Below, one piece after another: positions 58,301 through 64,000 of a stretch of DNA of 64,000 nt (its first letter is position 1; the number at the start of each line of letters is the position of its first letter). The translations under genes were made by a program, and so were the position numbers. This DNA comes from Pisaster brevispinus (lineage: Eukaryota > Echinodermata > Asteroidea > Forcipulatida > Asteriidae), in contig JAMKCF010000014.1 in the NCBI GenBank assembly GCA_023634235.1, positions 2,059,501 to 2,123,500 of the forward strand, written 5' to 3'. The notes beneath the pieces are model-generated. The model was not told the DNA's origin, did not search any database, and saw nothing but the letters and a program-made list of their open reading frames with translations.

Positions 58301-61300
58301 CCATTTGGTGCATATTGTTGCATTTAGCATGGTTAGGGTTAAAGTTGTAGAGAGGAGAGCGATTGCTCTCGCACTCCTTCAAAATTAAAATCTGCAAATC
58401 ATTTAAATTTCCGAAACAGATACAGGAAGAGTTGGACAAGACCAAAGCCAGTATTGCTAAGGATATGTTTCCACTGCCCCCAGGGGTTGTTTACAACACC
58501 AGGCTACCGGAAAACGGGCTCAGTGATGACAAGCTTTTAACGCTTGTGGAAGAAAAATATAAAAGCTTGGGTGAGTGTTTTTTTTTTAGGGGCACTTTTA
58601 GAGAACTAACGGGAGTTGTGATTCGTGAAGGGAAACTGACTGGGTGAGTTTTGAAATGATTTGGAGTTGAACAAAGAAAAATTGACCGTAGCGGGATTTG
58701 AACCAATGACCTCCGGTTTAACGTGCCAGTGCTCTACCAACTGAGCTATCCAGCCCTAGCTTGGTGATTATTACAGGTCTGATGTTCTCCCTACTTTAAT
58801 CTGATTTCCGATTTATTTTGCCCTCTGAAAAATCAGCAAACTTCATATTTAAAATAGCACGACAAGTCCAAAGCCGATTCCATGTGCACATTGAGTTCAG
58901 CTATTGTACTCAATCAATTTCCCTACTTTTTCATTGGGCAAAATATCATACCTGTTATTAAAAAAGATTTGAATCGGAAAGTTCATCAATTGGAAATTCA
59001 TATCGGGATTAATCAGCCACAGAATGGCATCTGAAGATCCGACGAGTCACTGTTGCTTATTTCAATTGCCGTGTTCAAATTAAAGTCAGTTTGACCAAGA
59101 GGGATAAAATATGGTTTGTCGCTGTCTTCAGTTCACCAAAATGTGGCGACCTAATTTGATAGAAACTATTAGGCCCTACATGTTGTTTTTAATAGATGTA
59201 AAATTGGCATCGTGTATAACCATCTCGGTCGTCAAGTGGGAAGACATCTGCTCTAGAATGGCAAAGGTTGTGGGTTCGAGTCCCACCCAACTAATATGCC
59301 TGTGAAATTGTTTCATTGGGAAAGTATGAAATATGTGAAATTGTTTCATTGGGAAAGTATGAAAGTATGAAATATGCAGTGCTTTACAACGGTGTATGGA
59401 TAAAACCAAATAATGATTGTTGAATGATGTGCTTGTTAACAAGGAGTGGGTAGAATCGAATTCACTTTTCTAAAAACCACCGATGTATGAAAACTTTTTA
59501 ATCAAACCTATTTTTGTTTTTGTAATTGACTGAGTGTAGAAAAAATTGACTGGAAGGGAGGTAGGCTGTCGGGGGCTGTGTACAACTGTGGAGACCAACA
59601 TGACAAACTGATGGCCAAGGTAAACAACATTCGTCATAGATCTCTTGCATCAGCTGCTGAAAAGACATTCTCATTTGTCGCCCCTAAACTTTGGAATAGT
59701 CTCCCTCCATCTCTGTGCTCTGCCCATCCACTTCACATTTTCAAGAAGCATCTGAAGTCACACCTATTCCCACAATGATTGTTTGTTTGTTTGTTTGTTT
59801 GTTTGTTTGGTTTTTTTTTTGTTTTTTTTGTTGGGGGGGGGTGTTGGGGTGTTTGTTTGTTTGTTTTTTTTGTCTTTTTGTTTGTTTATTGGGGTGTTAG
59901 GGTGTTTGTTTGTTGGGGTGTTTGTTGGTGTGTTTGTTTGTTTGTTGGGGTGTTTGTTGGGGTGTTGGGGTGTTTGTTTGTTTTTTTTCGTTTTTTTTTA
60001 TTTTGAAATTTGGTATCATCGTTATGCCATGTACTTTTGCTGCGTATCATCACAAACCGCTGTGATCTTGATAAATGGCGGTTTATAAAACGTCACCCTC
60101 CTGATCTCTCACAACCAAACAAGTATGGTCTAGCAGCACCCACTCTAGATTGCAGCAGGGGATGGGTTTTGAATTTCAACTGAGGTGCCTGTTGACCAGG
60201 GATGCGAAAATTCTGAACTTTGTGGCCAATCATGGCCGAGCGGTCTCAATGTCTGGTGTTTCCAACCAACTCTGCTTTTCTCCAAGTTTGATTTATTTAC
60301 ACAGCTTCATTATGTTTCCAATCTCTCGTAGGTTTATGGTATGTTTGTTGGTGATAATTTACTCCACCCAGATGTGTTTCCGGGGACTAGAAAAATGGAG
60401 GCAGAAGTGGTTGCTATGTGCTGTGACTTTTTTAACGGCGGTTCAAGTGCTTGCGGAACTGTAAGTTAACACACTTAGAATTAAAAGCCTGCACTAATTT
60501 ATTTTCTGTCAAAAAAACTGAGAAATCTAAGAAATTTTTGTAAGAGTGTTGTAGTGTGTCTTAAATGATAGATTAAAAATGCACTGGACCCGAGTTATGG
60601 TGACTCCTTCATCAGGGCGTGGGTTCAAATCCCGGTCATGACACTTGTATCCTTGGGCAATGATACTTAACTATAATTACTTCTCTTCAGGCAGGGGTAA
60701 ATGGGTACCAGTGAGGGCAGAGATGGTTCTTGTGATTGATTTAGCTCGGTGCACTACATATTTGGCAGCTGGGTACCCACAAGGAAGCTTCGATGGTTTA
60801 AGGAATCAGCGAGGCTCAGACCAGGGCCCAATTTCATAGAGCTGCTTAACGGCTGATTTTGTGCTTACTGTGCGATTTCCATTTCATAGCGCTGCTAACC
60901 CTAAGCACACGAAAAGGCATGCTAAACCTCCCGGTGCTTACTGTATGAAAATGAATGACGTGACAATGCAAATCCATGGTGAACACGCAAGATGGCTGCC
61001 TAATTTCCTTGCTAACCTGTGAAATACACTTACACTTAAGCAAATTTTTCTGCTATAGTTAGCACAAAAATTTGCTTACCGTTAAGCAGCGCTAGAGCTA
61101 CTTAAGCACAAAAATTTGCTAAGCACATTAAAATGCTGCTTACCAGAATAAGGTTACCAGCCAAACTACCATGTCACGTGTACAATTCGTGACTGGTATC
61201 CTGCTCATTTCTGCTTACCAGGAAATTGTTAAGCATTATTTTCTGCGTAAGCAGCTCTATGAAATTGGGCCCTGGAGAAATCATGACCCTGAGGTTCAAA

Positions 61301-63450
61301 ACCAACACTAGACCTGGCGCTTGAAGATTCCACTCCGAGGAATTACAGTTTTCGGAGGAAGCAAAACTGGACATGTTTATGTTCTTTAATCGGTTGTAAA
61401 ACAATGTATTTGGTTCAGATGACGTCAGGCGGTACAGAGAGTATCTTGATGGCATGCAAGGCATACAGAGAGCGAGCCTACAAGATTGGAATCAAGAACC
61501 CTGAAATGTAAGTCACTCGCAACCTTACTAAGTAAGTAAGGTTTGCGGTGACACCATGTCAAAATCTCTTTTGTGAGTGGTGGTGGCTCTGAGAAGAGCC
61601 GGTTTGTACGGTGGCTCATATTCGCCAATTCCTAGAGAACCCATGTTTTATTTACGGCGATATAACGATATAACGATATAACGATATAACGCAATAGTAC
61701 AGCGATATAATGCAATAAAATACGGCGATATAACACAATAGTACGGCGATATAACGCAATAGTACGGCGATATAACGCAATAGTACGGCGATATAACGCC
61801 GTAAATAAAACATGGGTTCTCTATAGAATTGGCGAATATGAGCCACCGTCATGACCGTAGGTTTGTTCTGCTCAATGTTATGTATGAGCAGTTATGACCA
61901 CTACTCACAGAAGAGATTTTGACACGGTGTCACCGCAAACTTTACTTACTTAGTATTTTTCCACCATGCATAGCCTTAAGTCTTATCTTTCTCAACCTTG
62001 TAAGGAGTTATGGTAGCTGTTATATTATTATTACTATTGGTTTATTAAAAACACTCCTTGCAGCCCAAAGGCTGAATTGCACAGTGACTTTACATGAATT
62101 AAAAAACATCAAAAATAAAGAAAATACAGAGCAAACATGCCATTAAAAGAAATAAACTTTAAGACAAAAACAACAGCACACAACTGTTGCAACATAGTTA
62201 CTTTATGCTTATTTTTTGAAAACTAATTTGAGTTGCAATTCGGTTTTTTACCCTTAGGTTGTGAGTTCGAATCCTACCCGAGTGATTGCCTGTGGATTTT
62301 TTTTTCACAGAGCTCGGGAGAGCACTGACTATACAGTGCTTAATACACATCAGTGTAAGGGTGAAAAACCAAATTGAAATATTTATCTCCGACCCCGATG
62401 CAAATATTAACATCTAAATTGAGTTGAACAAAGAACAATTAATGAGAACAGGCTTTGAAACCCTGAACCTCCAGATTACTGTGTCGGCGCTCTACCAACT
62501 GAGCTATCTAGCCCTAATGCAGTCCATGAAGGAAGAATAATCTGTAATTGGAAATTGTAATAACAATCTGAGAAACACTTCATGCAAAAACGTTTCTCAG
62601 ATTGACCTGTGTTCGAATCCGTTTTTCCAAAAAACCACAATCCTTAGAAATGAATTTGTTCTCAAAATGGTATACATTATCAACAGCTGCAGAGCTTCTT
62701 GCCAAGAAAGTGTTTTTGCTCATTAATTTTTGGAGTAATTACCAAAAGTATACCCTCTTTGAAATTGTTCTACTTTTCCCCCCAGGACCAAATACCATGC
62801 CTAGTATTTCCCTAAATCTGCTTTAATTCACAGCTACTGTCGTGTGCGTATGAATGCATAGTTACGCCTTATATCTAAAAGAACCTTAAGCCACGTTCGC
62901 ATTGGACTTAAGAATGGTTAACTTACCGCCGCAAATTGTTAACTTACCGATTTTAAGTCCAAGTGCGAACAGCCGGTAACTTACCGAGGTGGTAAATTAC
63001 CGCCACAGCGCTGTTAACTTAACAGGCCGATTGGAGTTGCGGTAACTTAACAATGTTAACTTAACAGGGACAAGAAGTCCAATGCGAACGCACCAGCCGG
63101 TAACTTAACGGTCAGGGAGGGCGCCCTCTCGAGATCTAATTTGTCAACCTACGCATCGTCCCTGGTAAGTTACCGGACACAAATTAATCCAAGTGCGAAC
63201 AGCTGTTAACTTACCGGGCCGGTAAGTTAACTTACCGGCCCGGTAAGTTACCAGACCCAAAAGTCCAATGCAAACGCGGCTTTACTTTCCATGGTGACAG
63301 TCTGAGAATAACTACCTTCATGACCTTGGTTTCTTTTGTAGTCTGGCTCCTCGTAGTGCCCATGCTGGGTTCCCAAAGGCTGCAAAGTATTTCAAGATGC
63401 GTTACATCGAGGTTCCCATGGATCCAGAGACTAAGCTAGTTAATGTCAGG
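55348..63450 (+). CDS. SGPL1: Sphingosine-1-phosphate lyase (5' part; runs off the window)
   Basis: Seven exons with matching phases: 55348-55495, 57593-57660, 58420-58570, 59540-59619, 60332-60460, 61419-61507, 63342-63450 (258 codons visible). The enzyme is an ER-membrane, PLP-dependent lyase that splits sphingosine-1-phosphate into phosphoethanolamine and hexadecenal, the exit step of sphingolipid breakdown. Evidence in order: a membrane segment ([17 protein letters not shown]), the linker [46 protein letters not shown], then [20 protein letters not shown]. This last part carries the conserved GGTES loop of the group II PLP decarboxylase fold, and [16 protein letters not shown] follows. 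The PLP-binding lysine lies beyond the right edge. Introns carry SINEs, a LINE tail and several palindromic elements. Confidence 0.92.
55695..55985 (+). repeat. Dispersed 'GGTAGAGCTGACAAA' repeat, copy 3
   Basis: tacaggattagtagagctga, gttttgtgtgatcaaccata, aacctgtgaaaatttgggct, accgaaatcagctgattg and ttcatttcagagggaaatat match 12525-12825. In the SGPL1 intron after 55495. Confidence 0.6.
56130..56392 (-). mobile_element. tRNA-derived SINE A, copy 2
   Basis: The minus strand starts with a tRNA-like head (gtcaggttggtgtagtggta, then the B box ccggttcaaatcccaccggg). It continues tgggttttccctggaataat, ctggggttttcctcccacat and ends cttggcttcacaaccagaat. Better preserved than the copy at 17172-17432. 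Confidence 0.85.
56555..56900. repeat. Inverted repeat with GC-rich centre
   Basis: cgtttacctttcacacacag with gaccgctcattcaactca on the left is mirrored by gttgaatgagcgggtcggcc, gctgtgcgtgaagggtaaac and gagaaatgtcttgcaccaag on the right. The left flank also carries cttggtgcaagacgtttctc. An internal direct repeat, gggctaagtcaggtgttcat, occurs twice at about 56756-56812. MITE-like element in an SGPL1 intron. Confidence 0.6.
57840..58340. other. SGPL1 intron with repeated 'AAATGCAACA' words
   Basis: The word (a)atgcaacag/a occurs about ten times on one strand or the other (57900-58330), sometimes paired in opposite orientation (tgttgcatt). Looks like a diverged palindromic element; no gene. Confidence 0.45.
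58660..58758 (-). mobile_element. Lys-tRNA-type SINE, copy 1
   Basis: The minus strand reads agggctggatagctcagttg-gtagagcactgg (A box), ggttcaaatcccgct (B box) and then tttttctttgttcaactc. The anticodon-arm pairing and acceptor stem are degenerate. Two siblings follow at 62410-62516 and 63800-63902 with the same tail, so this is a SINE and not a tRNA gene. Confidence 0.75.
59222..59405 (+). mobile_element. tRNA-derived SINE C, copy 1
   Basis: caagtgggaagacatctgct, aatggcaaaggttg, the B box tgggttcgagtcccaccc, then atatgcctgtgaaattgttt and gcagtgctttacaac. The same order of B box, gcctgtg and cagtgctta is seen at 62250-62370. Confidence 0.65.
59622..59778 (+). mobile_element. LINE 3' terminal fragment abutting an SGPL1 donor
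   Basis: From about three bases after the splice donor (59620-59621) the sequence reads [28 protein letters not shown] and [18 protein letters not shown], the standard end of a CR1/L2-type RT ORF. It is in the same frame as the upstream SGPL1 exon. The (GTTT)n array that follows is probably the LINE tail. Confidence 0.75.
59779..60000. repeat. (GTTT)n compound microsatellite with G-runs
   Basis: GTTT units interrupted by many ggggtgttggggtg blocks. It follows directly on the LINE stop codon. Confidence 0.9.
60585..60815 (+). mobile_element. tRNA-derived SINE, 'AAATGGGTACC' family, copy 3
   Basis: tRNA-like B box (gcgtgggttcaaatccc), then gtcatgacacttgtatcctt-gggcaa, acttctcttcaggcaggggt, aaatgggtaccagtgagggc and ctcggtgcactaca. 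Best copy of the family; fragments lie at 15535-15760 and 19425-19660. Confidence 0.75.
60824..61272. mobile_element. GGGCCC-ended palindromic MITE, copy 2
   Basis: Termini gggcccaatttcatagagct and agctctatgaaattgggccc are perfect inverted repeats. The interior is a chain of short gcttaagcac/aaaatttgctta words in both orientations. In the SGPL1 intron before exon 61419. Confidence 0.85.
61526..61955. mobile_element. Nested double palindrome with central minisatellite
   Basis: The outer inverted repeats (tactaagtaagtaaggtttg, cggtgacaccatgtcaaaat, ctcttttgtgagt and their complement) are about 60 bp and related to the MITE at 37089-37361. The inner pair (ggtggctcatattcgccaat to catgttttatttacggc, 61611-61659; complement 61797-61848) encloses a 21-bp minisatellite of cggcgatataacgcaatagt. 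This looks like one palindromic element inside another. It starts 18 bp after the SGPL1 donor at 61508. Confidence 0.75.
62250..62370 (+). mobile_element. tRNA-derived SINE C, copy 2 (3' part)
   Basis: ggttgtgagttcgaatccta (B box), ccgagtgattgcctgtgg, cacagagctcgggagagcac and acagtgcttaatacacatca. The tRNA A-box half is missing. Confidence 0.6.
62410..62516 (-). mobile_element. Lys-tRNA-type SINE, copy 2
   Basis: Minus strand: agggctagatagctcagttg-gtagagcgcc, a decayed B box (gttcagggttt) and the shared tail attgttctttgttcaactc. Confidence 0.65.
62888..63282. mobile_element. 'GTTAACTTACCGG' palindromic element
   Basis: Ends aagccacgttcgcattggac and gtccaatgcaaacgcggctt are inverted repeats. 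The interior is built of more than ten ggtaacttacc / ggtaagttaac / gttaacttaac words in both orientations, plus repeats of aagtccaagtgcgaacagc. The flanks read TTAA on the left and TTTA on the right, compatible with a decayed TTAA target site. In the SGPL1 intron just before exon 63342. Confidence 0.75.
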
Positions 63451-63799
63451 GTAAGAACTTCACCCCCTTTCACACTACTAAGCCATTAAACCCCAGGAAA
63501 TTCCTGGGGAATTTTAACCCAACCCCCAACCCATGTTTGTTTCACACTTGATGTGATTTTTCTGGGTAAAAGTGCACACTCAAGATGCTAAACCTGGGGT
63601 CATCTGGCTTAGTTCTACTCCAAGCAGAGGTAGTTATTTCCCCTGATTTTGCTTTTTTCCGGGGAATTTGCAAGGGTTAGCAATTCATGTGTGAAAAGGC
63701 CTAACAAATTCTCCTCAAATCTTCCGGGAAATTCGTGTAGTTAGAATTATTAAAATCATCTTAGACTTGGTTTGAGTCAACCACTCAGTAAATGAAAAC

Positions 63800-63902
63800 T
63801 ATTTGGGGGTTTAACAAAGAAAAAATTACTAGAGCGAGGCTTGAACCTGCGACCTCCCGATTAACGAGCAGGCACTCTACCAACTGAGCTATCTAGCCTT
63901 AA
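63800..63902 (-). mobile_element. Lys-tRNA-type SINE, copy 3
   Basis: Minus strand: aaggctagatagctcagttg-gtagagtgcc, B box (gcaggttcaagcctcgc) and tail attttttctttgttaaac. In the SGPL1 intron after exon 63342-63450. Confidence 0.7.
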
Positions 63903-64000
63903 TAATGGCAGTATCCCCATTATTTGTCATTTATCTTAGTTCGAGGGTGCCCTTCAGGCTTTTGACTTGCAACCCCTCGACAGTGATATTGGCAAAATAG

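Noticed and set aside
58688..58757. Functional tRNA gene (also 62455-62516 and 63831-63900)
   Set aside because: A and B boxes are present but the anticodon stem and acceptor stem do not pair properly. The three copies share the same non-tRNA tail, which marks a SINE family.

Overview
This window is nuclear genomic DNA of a marine invertebrate deuterostome. The genes are interrupted by GT-AG introns, the intergenic DNA is AT-rich, and there is a dense load of tRNA-derived SINEs, foldback/MITE-like palindromes, LINE 3' ends and (CAA)n/(GTTT)n microsatellites. The gene content (an ApeC/apextrin-type secreted protein, an echinoidin-like C-type lectin, lineage-expanded SLC22 transporters, sphingosine-1-phosphate lyase) fits an echinoderm best. 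A sea star is my guess, but the class cannot be fixed by eye. No prokaryotic-type system (CRISPR, phage, operon) is present.

Layout. 1-2100: no gene. 2190-4337 (+): three-exon secreted ApeC-domain protein. 4.3-13.4 kb: intergenic, palindromic repeats and simple repeats. 13754-21126 (-): SLC22 transporter 1, nine exons, 583 aa. 23033-28949 (+): SLC22 transporter 2, nine exons, 558 aa, head-to-head with the first. 30.7-31.6 kb: a young-looking foldback element with 42-bp palindrome-bearing repeats in its arms. 32618-42224 (+): SLC22 transporter 3, nine exons, 576 aa. 42.2-49.6 kb: repeats, minisatellites, a degraded PHD-finger ORF and a C-type lectin pseudogene. 49648-50124 (-): intact single-exon C-type lectin. 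51.2-55.3 kb: LINE tail, duplicated repeat block and a mariner/pogo-like MITE. 55348 to the right edge (+): sphingosine-1-phosphate lyase, seven clear coding exons plus a candidate first exon at 53605; the gene runs off the window.

The three SLC22 genes share exactly the same intron phases (0,0,2,2,2,1,2,0) and nearly identical exon lengths, so they arose by local duplication with one inversion. They are predicted plasma-membrane transporters of small organic ions. The lectin and ApeC protein are predicted secreted recognition proteins. SGPL1 is an ER-membrane lipid enzyme. Nothing in the sequence links these into one pathway.

The most unusual material is how repeats interact with genes. A MITE terminus supplies the stop codon of SLC22 gene 1. 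A LINE 3' end begins within a few bases of an SGPL1 splice donor and stays in frame with it. Inverted copies of one element flank exons 4-7 of SLC22 gene 3. A palindromic repeat family carries a perfect CRE octamer into several loci. All exon boundaries were read by hand from splice signals, reading frame and family similarity; no alignment or expression data were available.
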